A program made the translations under genes and the position numbers. A stretch of DNA of 64,000 nt from Chitinophaga sp. GbtcB8 (lineage in GTDB: Bacteria; Bacteroidota; Bacteroidia; Chitinophagales; Chitinophagaceae): NCBI RefSeq assembly GCF_019091455.1, contig NZ_JAGXJN010000001.1:62001-126000 (forward strand), written 5' to 3'. A model generated the notes under the pieces. The model ran no database searches. It was given only the letters and a program-made list of their open reading frames with translations, and was not told the DNA's origin. Shown here piece by piece: positions 51,916 through 60,744 of the stretch; within the stretch, counting starts at the first letter, position 1, and every line of letters begins with the position of its first letter.

Positions 51916-52803
51916 ATGCCCCTGGTTGATACCAGTAAAATGGCCGAGTACAAAGCATTTTATCGCGCCGTAGTATCAAGCCGCCCACCCCATGAGCGTC
52001 TGTTCTATGATCCCTATGCTGAGGCCTTTTTATCCCCCGGACTAAGATGTTTATTATGGCTGCTCAAACAGCCGCTCCTGTACCCTTTAATAAATTGGTG
52101 TATGGAAAAGCGCTACCCTGGCCGTTTTGCAACTACAGCTGCCTGTACGCGGCTGGTGGATGATCTGATCATGTCGTGCATAGAGCGGCACCAGGTAAAA
52201 CAGGTAGTGATCCTGGGCGCCGGTTATGATTGCCGTGCGCACCGGCTGCCGGCTGCTGCTGCTGTGCAGTTTGTGGAAGTGGATTACCCACAGCGGCAAA
52301 CCCTTAAACGGCAGGTATTACAGCAGCTTCCGCAACCGCCTATGACGCTGGTTGATTATATTCCGATGGACCTGGCCACTCAAATGCCTGGCGATGTATT
52401 ACCATTACAATTGCAGCGGGCCCACTACCATACCCTGTTTATCTGGGAAGATATTCACCGTGTTTTCCCGGGTAACAATAGCGATAAAATGTTTGGTTAT
52501 TTTCAGCGTTTTCCCGAAGGCACGCGCTTCATATTTACGTATGCTGCAAAAAATCCGGGCATGTTTATTGACGCTATGCCTGTAACAAGGCTGTTGCAGG
52601 AACACCCTAACGACCGGAACTATGACCAGGCCCCTGCCCGCTTCCGGGAATTTTTAGAAGCCTACGATCTGCAGCTGGAGCAGTTTACAGGCGCTGAAAC
52701 TTACAGGCGGTTATATTATGGCAAACGGGCAGACCATATGAAAGGATATAAATGGTATAATGTAGCAATGGCCAGCGTGAAAGTAAAAACAATTGAGTCA
52801 TGA
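51916..52803 (+). CDS. LCMT-like SAM-dependent methyltransferase 1
   Basis: 295 aa from ATG 51916 (MPLVDTSKMAEYKAFY); a TTG four codons earlier is less likely. It belongs to the leucine carboxyl methyltransferase-like family: 'ERLFYDPYAEAFLSPG', 'TRLVDDLIMSCIERHQVKQVVILGAGYDCRAHRLP' with the SAM-binding Gly-rich loop, and 'VQFVEVDYPQ' with the acidic ribose ligand. Members O-methylate carboxylates or small molecules; the substrate here is unknown. It overlaps the DinB gene by 4 bp. It is divergent from the RiPP gene train, so a tailoring role is possible but speculative. Confidence 0.85.
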   Translation: MPLVDTSKMAEYKAFYRAVVSSRPPHERLFYDPYAEAFLSPGLRCLLWLLKQPLLYPLINWCMEKRYPGRFATTAACTRLVDDLIMSCIERHQVKQVVILGAGYDCRAHRLPAAAAVQFVEVDYPQRQTLKRQVLQQLPQPPMTLVDYIPMDLATQMPGDVLPLQLQRAHYHTLFIWEDIHRVFPGNNSDKMFGYFQRFPEGTRFIFTYAAKNPGMFIDAMPVTRLLQEHPNDRNYDQAPARFREFLEAYDLQLEQFTGAETYRRLYYGKRADHMKGYKWYNVAMASVKVKTIES

Positions 52804-53330
52804 TACCTGCTATCCAACAACTAAATACCGATCTTGACAATAATACCAATCTTTTACTGGACATATTGGATACCATCCCTGCGGCTAAACTGCAGTTAAA
52901 GAATCCACGTACAGAATGGAGCATTATGGAATGTGCGGAACATATCCTGATCTCAGAACAGGCAGTAGCAAAAGCATTACAAGGCCCCTCCCACCCCCTG
53001 GAAGACCGTGCGCCGGACAGTAAGCTGGAAGAGCTGAATAAAAATTTCCTGGAATTTGACCAGCGCTTGCGCATAAGCGGCGATCCGGAAACCCTGGACG
53101 GCGGTTATGATAATATAAAAAGCTTTAGCCAGGCCTTTCGCCAGAACCGCGAGCTTATTAAAGAAGCGCTTCAAAAGGCACCACTGGAATGGCTATGTGA
53201 AAAGCTGGAACATGCCAAATTTGGCTACCTGACAAGGCTGGAATGGGCCTATTATCTCATTTACCATACGGAAAGGCATTTGCAGCAGATCAACCGGATC
53301 GAAGCAAGCCTGGAAAATACGAATCCATAA
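52800..53330 (+). CDS. DinB-superfamily protein
   Basis: A 176-aa four-helix metal-binding protein. Likely metal ligands are the His in 'WSIMECAEHILISEQ' and the two His in 'YLIYHTERHLQQINRIE'. The family includes thiol-dependent transferases (bacillithiol or mycothiol S-transferases) and proteins of unknown function. It begins within the stop of the methyltransferase gene (ATGA overlap) and is 12 bp before the second methyltransferase, so it belongs to the same operon. A thiol-transferase role would fit the YpdA-like reductase at 57.8 kb, but this is inference. Confidence 0.87.
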   Translation: MIPAIQQLNTDLDNNTNLLLDILDTIPAAKLQLKNPRTEWSIMECAEHILISEQAVAKALQGPSHPLEDRAPDSKLEELNKNFLEFDQRLRISGDPETLDGGYDNIKSFSQAFRQNRELIKEALQKAPLEWLCEKLEHAKFGYLTRLEWAYYLIYHTERHLQQINRIEASLENTNP

Positions 53331-53342
53331 AAAATTCCCGTT

Positions 53343-54227
53343 ATGTCATCACTGGTGCGTGCCAGGAGAACCACTGTACTTACTGCATTTTTTCGCGCGT
53401 TAGAATCCAGCAAACCATCCAGGGAACGGCTGTTCACAGATCCCTTTGCTAAAGTGTTCCTGCCTCCCTCATTAAAAATGTGGGCCTTTCTTTCTGTTTA
53501 TCCATTCTTTAAATGGGCCGTACCCAGGTATATCAATTACTTCTGGCCGGGCGCGCATAGTGCTATTGTGGCCCGCACCCGCTTAATAGATGTAATGACC
53601 ATCCGCGCTATACAGGACCATGGCGTGAACCAGGTAATGATACTGGGATCAGGGTTTGATACCCGTGCACACCGGCTGCAGCTGCGGGAAAGGGTACAGT
53701 TTGTGGAAATGGACCGGCCTGTTACACTGGAATATAAACAACAGCTGCTGGATAAGGTGCGTAACAAACCGCTTGTACATGTGGACTATGTGTCCATGGA
53801 TTTTTCTTACCAGCAACCGCAGGACTGCATCAGTAACCTGATGAGAGCCGATCATTATAAAACCCTGTTCATATGGGAAGGTGCGGTCAATAATTTTACT
53901 GCCACCATGGGCAGGATCATGTTCGACTACTTCAAGGGTTTTCCCTCCGGCACCCGCATTATTTTTACCTATGTAATTAAAGAGATGATGGAAGACCCAT
54001 CCCGCTTTCACGGCGCTGCCAGCATTATACGCCTGCTTAAAAAAGTAAAGGAGCCCTGGAACATGGGGCTGGATCCTGCTTACCTGCCGCATTTCCTGGC
54101 GGAATATAATATGGAGCTGCTGTATGATGAAGGCGCAGAAGATTTCCGCCGGATGTACTTTGGAGAAAAAGCATTACAAATGCGCGGATATGAATTTTAC
54201 CGGGTAGCAATGGCTGTGGTAAAATAG
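53343..54227 (+). CDS. LCMT-like SAM-dependent methyltransferase 2
   Basis: 294 aa, paralogous to the gene at 51916. It shares 'RERLFTDPFAKVFLPPSLKM', 'ARTRLIDVMTIRAIQDHGVNQVMILGSGFDTRAHRL' and 'VQFVEMDRP'. The C-terminus repeats the pattern R-R-M-Y-F-G-x-K-A-x-x-M-R-G-Y-x-F-Y-x-V-A-M-A of the first copy. Duplication of the methyltransferase around a DinB gene suggests two related substrates or a heteromer. Substrate unknown. Confidence 0.85.
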   Translation: MSSLVRARRTTVLTAFFRALESSKPSRERLFTDPFAKVFLPPSLKMWAFLSVYPFFKWAVPRYINYFWPGAHSAIVARTRLIDVMTIRAIQDHGVNQVMILGSGFDTRAHRLQLRERVQFVEMDRPVTLEYKQQLLDKVRNKPLVHVDYVSMDFSYQQPQDCISNLMRADHYKTLFIWEGAVNNFTATMGRIMFDYFKGFPSGTRIIFTYVIKEMMEDPSRFHGAASIIRLLKKVKEPWNMGLDPAYLPHFLAEYNMELLYDEGAEDFRRMYFGEKALQMRGYEFYRVAMAVVK

Positions 54228-54239
54228 TATTTTTACAGG

Positions 54240-54935
54240 ATGCAACCATTACGTATACACTATTTTGAGCATGTCCCTTTTGAAGGATTAGGCTGTATTG
54301 AAGATTGGGCGCGGCAGCAGGGCCACACCATTACCGTTACCCAATGGCATGCGCCTACCGTTGTATTACCCGACCTGCTATCTATTGACTGGCTGATAGT
54401 AATGGGCGGCCCTATGGGAGTATATGAAACAGAGCGGCATATATGGCTGCCGGCAGAGCAGCAATACATTGCAGATGCTATAGAACAGGGCAAAAAAGTG
54501 CTGGGCATATGCCTGGGCTCACAGCTGATTGCCGCTGCACTGGGCGCTAAGGTATTTCCCAATAAAGAAAAAGAGATAGGCTGGTTTCCTGTACAATTCA
54601 ATGCTACCGGCGCTTTAGCTAATGTTCTGCCACCGGAGCTGACCGTGTTCCACTGGCATGGCGATACCTTTGACCTGCCGGCCAATGCCACACGTTTTGC
54701 CAGCACTGCAGCCTGCGCCAACCAGGGATTTATATATGGTGATAGGGTAATAGGATTACAATTTCACCTGGAAGTGCGCAGCAATGATGTATTAAAAATG
54801 GTGGAGCATGATGATGATGAGCTGGTGCCTGCGCCGTATGTACAAAGCGCGGAAGCTATAGCGGACCGCAGCTCCCTGGCAGATGGAGCGAATGAGCTGA
54901 TGTTTGCATTACTGGAATATATGCAGAAGGCTTAA
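54240..54935 (+). CDS. Class I glutamine amidotransferase-like protein (GMP synthase glutaminase family)
   Basis: A 231-aa stand-alone glutaminase-fold protein. The nucleophile Cys91 is in VLGICLGSQLIAAAL, and His176 and Glu178 are in LQFHLEV, so the triad is complete. 'DWLIVMGGPMGVYE' is the oxyanion region. Such stand-alone proteins can act on gamma-glutamyl compounds or have unknown substrates. It is 12 bp after the second methyltransferase and probably cotranscribed. Confidence 0.88.
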   Translation: MQPLRIHYFEHVPFEGLGCIEDWARQQGHTITVTQWHAPTVVLPDLLSIDWLIVMGGPMGVYETERHIWLPAEQQYIADAIEQGKKVLGICLGSQLIAAALGAKVFPNKEKEIGWFPVQFNATGALANVLPPELTVFHWHGDTFDLPANATRFASTAACANQGFIYGDRVIGLQFHLEVRSNDVLKMVEHDDDELVPAPYVQSAEAIADRSSLADGANELMFALLEYMQKA

Positions 54936-55097
54936 TGCTGCTATTAGCTGTTAGCTTTTAGCTTTTAGCGTCCGGAACTGAACATTGTTTGTACTGAAAG
55001 CGGACATGGCCCCATTATTAACCTGTTGATTATGAATACCGTACAAACAGGCATTCTGCTTGGAGTAGCTGGTATCTACCTGTAAAATCACCTGGTC
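54936..55097 (+). repeat. Intergenic stretch with TTAGCTTTTAGC repeats
   Basis: TTAGCTGTTAGCTTTTAGCT followed by TTTAGC (about 54946-54970) repeats a short word similar to the AGC-rich repeats at 10.2 and 15.4 kb. The rest has no ORF or hairpin I can support. Confidence 0.4.
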
Positions 55098-57548
55098 ATG
55101 TTTTCAAACTACCTGAAAGTTGCCTGGAGAAATCTTGTACGCGACAAAACGTTCTCTATTATCAATATGGTTGGACTGGCCATTGGCCTGTCCGGTTTTC
55201 TGCTGATAGCTTTGTACGTGATGGATGAGCTGAGCTTTGACCAGTATTACGACAAAGCAGGGAACATTTACCGTATTGATATGAATGCCCGCTGGGGCGG
55301 TGAGGACCTGCGAATGGCCCAGATAGGGGATCCCATTGGGCCCAAGCTCAAAAATGACTATCCCCAGGTGGAGGAATATACACGCATCTTTTATAGCCGT
55401 AATGACCCCGGTATGGCGAACAAACTGGTAGGGAAAGGCAGTGAATATATTACAGAGAGCAATACGGCCTATGTGGATTCTACCTTCTTTAACGTCTTTA
55501 AATTTCCTGCGCTTGAAGGCAATCTCCGTACTGCATTAAATGAGCCGGGTACCGTGGTGATAACCGCTTCCACCGCCGTCAAATATTTTGGTTCCACAGA
55601 GGCTGCCGGAAAAACGCTCAGCGTAAAGGAGAATGGCAGGGATGTTCCGTATAAGGTGAATGCGGTTATCAAAGATATTCCCGGGAACACACATTTTGAT
55701 TTCAATATCCTGTTCTCGATGAAAAGCCTGCATTATCAGTGGGGACAGGTTGGCAACAGCAACTTTTATACTTACCTGGTGCTGAAACCGGGGCCGGGTG
55801 TAAAGGTCTTTGAAAAACAGCTGAACAGCTATATCGTGAAATATTTTACCCCTCTGCTGAAGGATTTCAATATGAGCAGCATAGAAGAATTTGAGAAAAC
55901 CGGCAATAGGTTCAATTTTATACTAACACCTGTTACCCGCATCCATTTGTATTCCGACAGGCAGGCAGGCGAAGAGATGAGGCCTTCAGGCAGCATCCAA
56001 TACGTGGCCATCTTCTCAGCCGTGGCCCTGCTCATACTGTTCATAGCCTGTATTAATTTCATGAATCTCACTACAGCCCGCTCCGCAGGAAGGGCCAGGG
56101 AAGTAGGCATCCGCAAAGTGCTGGGCACTGAACGGAAAGAGCTGATCCTGCAGTTCCTCTCAGAGTCTACGCTGATGGTTTTGTTGTCCTTACTGATCGC
56201 TGTTGGAATAGCCTTTCTAATCCTGCCCCTGTTTAATTCAGCGGCGGCCAAGTCCATGAGCATGGCAAGCCTTTTCTCGCCGGTGATCTTACCCCTGCTG
56301 CTGGCATTACCCTTTGTGGTTGGCCTGCTTGCGGGCAGCTACCCTGCCTTTTTTCTATCCGCGTTTAAACCGATCGAAGTATTGAAAGGCAAATTGAGGA
56401 TGGGTACAAAAAGCGGTGGCCTGCGAAGCGCATTGGTGGTATTCCAGTTCACTACTTCTATTATACTGATCATCGGGACGCTCGTTGTATACAGGCAGCT
56501 TCGCTTCATTCAAACCCGCGACCTTGGATTCAATAAAGAACAGGTGCTCATTATCAACAACGCCGATGCGCTGGATAATAATGCGGAGGCTTTTAAAAAC
56601 CAGGTGGTGCAGCTGCCCGGCGTAAAAAGCGGCACCCTGAGCGCCTTTCTGCCGGTATCCAATTCTTCCCGCAACGTGTGGAATGTTTTCAAAGATCCGG
56701 TTGCTGCTGCGGCCAATAGCTTTAACGCGCAGTTCTGGGCCATTGATTGCGATTACCTGGAAACAATAGGTATCAAACTGCTGAAAGGAAGGAATTTCTC
56801 GCCCGGCTTTGGCATGGATTCCTCTTCCTGGATCATCAATGAAGCAACGGCCCGGATCCTGGGTTATAAAGATCCTGTTGGAAAGAATATATATACCATC
56901 AATGATGATGGTAAGGCAACCGCTCACGCCATCGTAGGGCTTGTAAAGAATTTCAATTATGAATCCCTCCACTCTGCCGTAGGCCCTCTTATTTTTGCCC
57001 TGCATAGAAGCACAGGGCTGGCATCTTTCAAAGTGAGCACGGCCAATATCAATACCCTGGTTGAACAGGTGCAAGGTAAATGGAAGGCCATGGCGCCGGG
57101 CATGCCGTTCAGCTATCGTTTCCTGGATGAATCCTTTAATGAAATGTACCGCGCAGAACAGCGTGTAGGCGAGATTGCGATGATCTTCTCCATATTGGCT
57201 ATCCTCATTTCCTGCCTGGGCATATTCGGGCTGGCTACATTTATTGCAGAACAAAGAATGAAGGAGATCGGCATCCGCAAAGTGCTGGGCGCAAGCGTTC
57301 AGGGTATTGTTGGATTACTCTCCGCCGATTTCATGAAGCTCGTAGGTATCGCCTTTGTTATTGCCGCGCCTTTTGGCTGGTGGGTTATGAATAAATGGCT
57401 GCAGAGTTTTGTTGACCGGGCAGCTTTCAGCTTGTGGATCTTCCTGGTGGCAGGTGTTGCCGCTTTGTTCATCGCATTGGCTACGGTGAGCTTTCAATCT
57501 GTCAGAGCGGCGCTTATGAACCCAACGAAAAGCCTGAAAGCGGAGTGA
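55098..57548 (+). CDS. MacB/FtsX-type ABC transporter permease
   Basis: 816 aa. It is a Bacteroidota-style double-FtsX permease: first helix 'FSIINMVGLAIGLSGFLLIALYVM', a periplasmic MacB_PCD-like domain (~60-290), an FtsX block (~300-430) with 'NFMNLTTARSAGRAREVGIRKVLG', a second periplasmic domain, and a C-terminal FtsX block with 'LATFIAEQRMKEIGIRKVLGAS'. Eight membrane helices fit. No ATPase gene is adjacent, which is common in this family where permeases are scattered. Substrates might be lipoproteins, peptides or antibiotics; unknown here. Confidence 0.92.
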   Translation: MFSNYLKVAWRNLVRDKTFSIINMVGLAIGLSGFLLIALYVMDELSFDQYYDKAGNIYRIDMNARWGGEDLRMAQIGDPIGPKLKNDYPQVEEYTRIFYSRNDPGMANKLVGKGSEYITESNTAYVDSTFFNVFKFPALEGNLRTALNEPGTVVITASTAVKYFGSTEAAGKTLSVKENGRDVPYKVNAVIKDIPGNTHFDFNILFSMKSLHYQWGQVGNSNFYTYLVLKPGPGVKVFEKQLNSYIVKYFTPLLKDFNMSSIEEFEKTGNRFNFILTPVTRIHLYSDRQAGEEMRPSGSIQYVAIFSAVALLILFIACINFMNLTTARSAGRAREVGIRKVLGTERKELILQFLSESTLMVLLSLLIAVGIAFLILPLFNSAAAKSMSMASLFSPVILPLLLALPFVVGLLAGSYPAFFLSAFKPIEVLKGKLRMGTKSGGLRSALVVFQFTTSIILIIGTLVVYRQLRFIQTRDLGFNKEQVLIINNADALDNNAEAFKNQVVQLPGVKSGTLSAFLPVSNSSRNVWNVFKDPVAAAANSFNAQFWAIDCDYLETIGIKLLKGRNFSPGFGMDSSSWIINEATARILGYKDPVGKNIYTINDDGKATAHAIVGLVKNFNYESLHSAVGPLIFALHRSTGLASFKVSTANINTLVEQVQGKWKAMAPGMPFSYRFLDESFNEMYRAEQRVGEIAMIFSILAILISCLGIFGLATFIAEQRMKEIGIRKVLGASVQGIVGLLSADFMKLVGIAFVIAAPFGWWVMNKWLQSFVDRAAFSLWIFLVAGVAALFIALATVSFQSVRAALMNPTKSLKAE

Positions 57549-57843
57549 TTGCTGTTTCAGGATACCTGCGCCTTTGGAATCAGAGCGATTGAAGGCCTTC
57601 TGTATTGCTAATATCGCCTTCCCGGAGGCCCAGTAAACGGGCTGCACCCGCCTGTTATGAAATCTATTTAGCTATTATCATCGTATCAGCAATGGTTTGC
57701 TGTTAAGCATTGTCAAGCGTATCACGCCGGGCAAAGGCCCGTTTATCCGGACCTACGGGGGCCGCGGAGATCAGAGCGATTGCTGGCCATTGAGGATCAT
57801 TGAGGGCCTATAATCCGTAACTGATAATTCGTAATTTCGTCTA
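57549..57843 (+). other. Intergenic stretch with a repeated TCAGAGCGATTG word
   Basis: 295 bp without an ORF I can support. ATCAGAGCGATTG occurs at about 57579 and 57772, each followed by a GGCC-containing tail, and otherwise nothing clear. It lies between the permease and ypdA. Confidence 0.35.
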
Positions 57844-58803
57844 ATGGAAACATTGGATATCCTCATCATCGGCGGAGGGCCTATAGGACTGGCCTGCGGA
57901 TTGGCGGCAAAAAAAGCGGGGTTGAGCTATGTAATACTGGAAAAGGGCTGCCTGGTTAATTCATTATATAATTACCCTTTGAATATGACCTTCTTTTCTA
58001 CCTCCGAAAGGCTGGAGATAGACGGCATTCCCTTTATGTCCATTAATGCAAAACCTACCCGCCCGGAAGCGCTGGAATATTACCGGCGGGTGGCTACCTC
58101 CCGGGAGCTGCACGTAAAGCTGTTTGAAGAAGTGCAAGCCATTAGCCCTAACGGAGATACCTATACGGTAAAAACTCCCCGGCATACCTACAATGCCCGG
58201 CATGTGGTGATTGCTACCGGCTTTTATGATATTCCCAACCTGATGAACGTGCCGGGTGAAGACCTGCCCAAAGTAAGACACTATTATAAAGATCCTCACT
58301 TTTACGCCATGCAGCGCGTGATTGTAGTAGGCGCCCATAACTCAGCCGTGGATGCGGCTTTGGAAACCTGGCGCAAAGGTGCAGATGTAACAATGGTGAT
58401 CCGCGAAAGCGGTATTGCCAGCCGCGTTATAGCCAGATTAAAACCGGATATTGAGAACCGAATTAAGGAAGGTTCCATTAAAGCGCATTGCCATTCCGTG
58501 ATCAAAGCTATACGGCCGGGTGAAGTAGAGATCTCTACCCCGGATGGTGTGGTAACAGTGGAAAATGATTATGTGATTGCCATGACGGGCTACCAGCCGA
58601 ACTTCAGCTTCCTGGAAAATGCCGGTATTGAATTATCGAAGGATGAGAAAAAATATCCTGCCTATAACCCGGATACCATGGAAACCAACCTGCCCCGGGT
58701 GTACCTGGCCGGCGTGGTTTGCGGCGGTATGGATACGCATGTATGGTTTATTGAAAATTCTAGGGACCATGCGGAGAAGATCATAACCCACATTTGTGGG
58801 TAA
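57844..58803 (+). CDS. ypdA: YpdA-family FAD/NAD(P)H oxidoreductase (putative bacillithiol disulfide reductase)
   Basis: 319 aa. The N-terminal FAD motif is LIIGGGPIGLACGLAAKKAG, including Cys18 in the position of the conserved YpdA Cys; the second Rossmann motif is VIVVGAHNSAVDAALE; 'YVIAMTGYQPN' and 'PRVYLAGVVCGG' are typical of the family. It lacks a C-x-x-C redox pair, as expected for YpdA rather than thioredoxin reductase. It probably keeps bacillithiol reduced in the cytosol. It ends flush against convergent murB (no bases between stops). Confidence 0.9.
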   Translation: METLDILIIGGGPIGLACGLAAKKAGLSYVILEKGCLVNSLYNYPLNMTFFSTSERLEIDGIPFMSINAKPTRPEALEYYRRVATSRELHVKLFEEVQAISPNGDTYTVKTPRHTYNARHVVIATGFYDIPNLMNVPGEDLPKVRHYYKDPHFYAMQRVIVVGAHNSAVDAALETWRKGADVTMVIRESGIASRVIARLKPDIENRIKEGSIKAHCHSVIKAIRPGEVEISTPDGVVTVENDYVIAMTGYQPNFSFLENAGIELSKDEKKYPAYNPDTMETNLPRVYLAGVVCGGMDTHVWFIENSRDHAEKIITHICG

Positions 58804-59820
58804 TTAAACAATATTCACTTCTCTTTCCAGCTCTACACCAAATTTTTCGTGTACACTATCCAGTACTTCCTGGGATAAGCTGTAGATCTCCTGGCCTTTG
58901 GCATTGCCGTAATTTACCAGTACCAGCGCCTGTTTGGCGTGTACGCCGGCATCGCCTTTGCGGTAGCCTTTCCAGCCGCATTGCTCAATAAGCCAGCCGG
59001 CAGCCAGCTTATGCTGCCCGTTGGCGGCCGGATAAGCTACAATATCAGGATGTGCCTGTTTTACAGCGGCAAATTGTTCCGCGCTGATAGTAGGGTTTTT
59101 GAAGAAGCTGCCCGCATTGCCGATCTGTGCCGGATCCGGCAGCTTGGAGCGGCGGATGTTGATCACCGCCTGACTAATGGCCTGTATAGAAGGCTCCTTT
59201 ACCTCCATCCGCTGCAGCTCCTGTTCTATAGCACCATAGCTGGTATTGAACTGCGGATGTTTACGCAGGCGGTACGTAACAGACAGGATCACGAACTGTC
59301 CTTTGTACTGGTGTTTAAACACACTTTCCCGGTAACCGAATGCGCAGTCTGCATTGTTGAATGTTACCAGCGTACGGTCGTGCAGGTGAAAGGCTTCCAG
59401 CTCATAAAAATGATCTTTTATTTCCACGCCGTAAGCGCCAATATTCTGCATGGGGCTGGCGCCTACATTGCCGGGGATCAGGGACAGGTTCTCCAGCCCG
59501 GCATAATTATATGTTATACAGTGCTGTACAAACTGGTGCCAGTTTTCCCCGGCGCCGGCTTTTACATAAAAATATTCCTCATCTTCCCGTACCAGGGTAA
59601 TACCTTTCAGCTCATTTTTCAGGAGCAGCCCGTCAAAATCCCGGGTAAATAAAATATTGCTGCCGCCGCCCAGGATCATGCGGGGAACGGCCTTCCAGCG
59701 GCCATCTTCCAGGATCTCCTGCAGCTGCTGTAGGGTAGCAAACGGGGCAAAATAACGGGCTTGTGCGGCAATGCCAAAGGTATTATACGGCCGGAGTAAA
59801 ACATTTTCTGCTACCTGCAT
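58804..59820 (-). CDS. murB: UDP-N-acetylenolpyruvoylglucosamine reductase
   Basis: A 338-aa FAD enzyme reducing UDP-GlcNAc-enolpyruvate to UDP-MurNAc in peptidoglycan synthesis. 'YNTFGIAAQARYFAPF' opens the FAD domain, 'MILGGGSNILFTRDFDG' and 'LIPGNVGASPMQNIGAYGVE' bind FAD, and the catalytic Ser is in 'GNAGSFFKNPTI'. The length and the Tyr-containing loop ('ADCAFGYRESVFK') match type I, E. coli-like MurB. It is divergent from the oxidoreductase at 59985 with 164 bp between. Confidence 0.95.
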   Translation of the reverse strand: MQVAENVLLRPYNTFGIAAQARYFAPFATLQQLQEILEDGRWKAVPRMILGGGSNILFTRDFDGLLLKNELKGITLVREDEEYFYVKAGAGENWHQFVQHCITYNYAGLENLSLIPGNVGASPMQNIGAYGVEIKDHFYELEAFHLHDRTLVTFNNADCAFGYRESVFKHQYKGQFVILSVTYRLRKHPQFNTSYGAIEQELQRMEVKEPSIQAISQAVINIRRSKLPDPAQIGNAGSFFKNPTISAEQFAAVKQAHPDIVAYPAANGQHKLAAGWLIEQCGWKGYRKGDAGVHAKQALVLVNYGNAKGQEIYSLSQEVLDSVHEKFGVELEREVNIV

Positions 59821-59984
59821 ATGTGAAAATTCAATGACTTAACTTTATAATAAGACTGCAACCTACAGGTAAATGATGCCAATTGTTGGCCTGTTACTTG
59901 TAAATGTTCAGCAGTAGAATGACTATAATTAACTACGGCTGCTGCCGGTAGTTTTTTTCCCGGACAAAGATAATTAACAGAACA

Positions 59985-60653
59985 ATGCCTCAAACAGCTA
60001 TTGTAATTGGCGCTACCGGGCTTACCGGCAGCCACCTGGTGAACCTGCTGCTGCACAACCCCGCCTTTGACAAGGTAAAGGTGCTGATGCGCAAACCGTC
60101 TCTGAAACAACGGCCCGGACTGGAAAGCATTATCGTGGATTTTGAAGATGAGGAAAGTTTGGCGGCGGCCCTGCAGGGCGATGTGCTGTTTTGCTGCATT
60201 GGCACCACCAAACGCAAAGCCGGCGGCAAGGAGCAGTTCCGCGAGGTGGATTTTAATATTCCCGTGCGTTGCGCCACACTGGCCAAACGGCATGGATTTA
60301 ACCAGTTCCTGTTAATGTCGTCTATTGGGGCTAATGTAAACTCCCGCTTTTTTTACCTGCGTACCAAAGGGGAGGCAGAACAGGCCATAACCCGACTGGG
60401 TTTTAACAGCATGCACATATTCCGCCCGTCGGCATTGCTGGGTAAGCGGGATGAGCCCCGCCCCGGCGATGTGTTTACGCAATACCTGGTACAGGTGTTT
60501 TATTTTTTGCTGCAGGGAAAATGGAAGAAGTACCGGGGCATCCGGGCATCCACAGTGGCTAAAGCAATGGTAGCTGCAGGGGTAAAGGGCGAGAACGGCA
60601 CACATGTTTATGAATCAGATGCAATAAAGGAAATGGCGGGGGAACCGTTGTAG
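59985..60653 (+). CDS. NAD(P)-binding Rossmann oxidoreductase (HTATIP2/atypical SDR-like)
   Basis: 222 aa. The N-terminal nucleotide motif is AIVIGATGLTGSHLVNLLLH; 'DVLFCCIGTTKRKAGGKEQF' and 'YLRTKGEAEQAITRLGFNSMHIFRPSALLGKR' (Y-x-x-x-K with the Tyr-Lys pair) are typical of HTATIP2/TIP30-like atypical short-chain dehydrogenases. The substrate is not known. It is a single-gene unit, converging on priA through an inverted repeat. Confidence 0.87.
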   Translation: MPQTAIVIGATGLTGSHLVNLLLHNPAFDKVKVLMRKPSLKQRPGLESIIVDFEDEESLAAALQGDVLFCCIGTTKRKAGGKEQFREVDFNIPVRCATLAKRHGFNQFLLMSSIGANVNSRFFYLRTKGEAEQAITRLGFNSMHIFRPSALLGKRDEPRPGDVFTQYLVQVFYFLLQGKWKKYRGIRASTVAKAMVAAGVKGENGTHVYESDAIKEMAGEPL

Positions 60654-60744
60654 ATATGCAAATGAGTAAATATGCAGATGTGCAGATGGAATGCCGGGCC
60701 TTATTTGCATATTTGCACATATGCATATTTGCACATCTGCACAT
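60654..60744. repeat. ATATGCAAATGTGCAG-type inverted repeat between convergent genes
   Basis: ATATGCAAATGAGTAAATAT (60654-60673) plus GCAGATGTGCAGAT face TTTGCATATTTGCACATATG (60704-60723) and ATATTTGCACATCTGCACAT (60725-60744). It is a second copy of the element after the hexosaminidase gene. Its position between two convergent stops suggests service as a bidirectional terminator. Confidence 0.7.
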
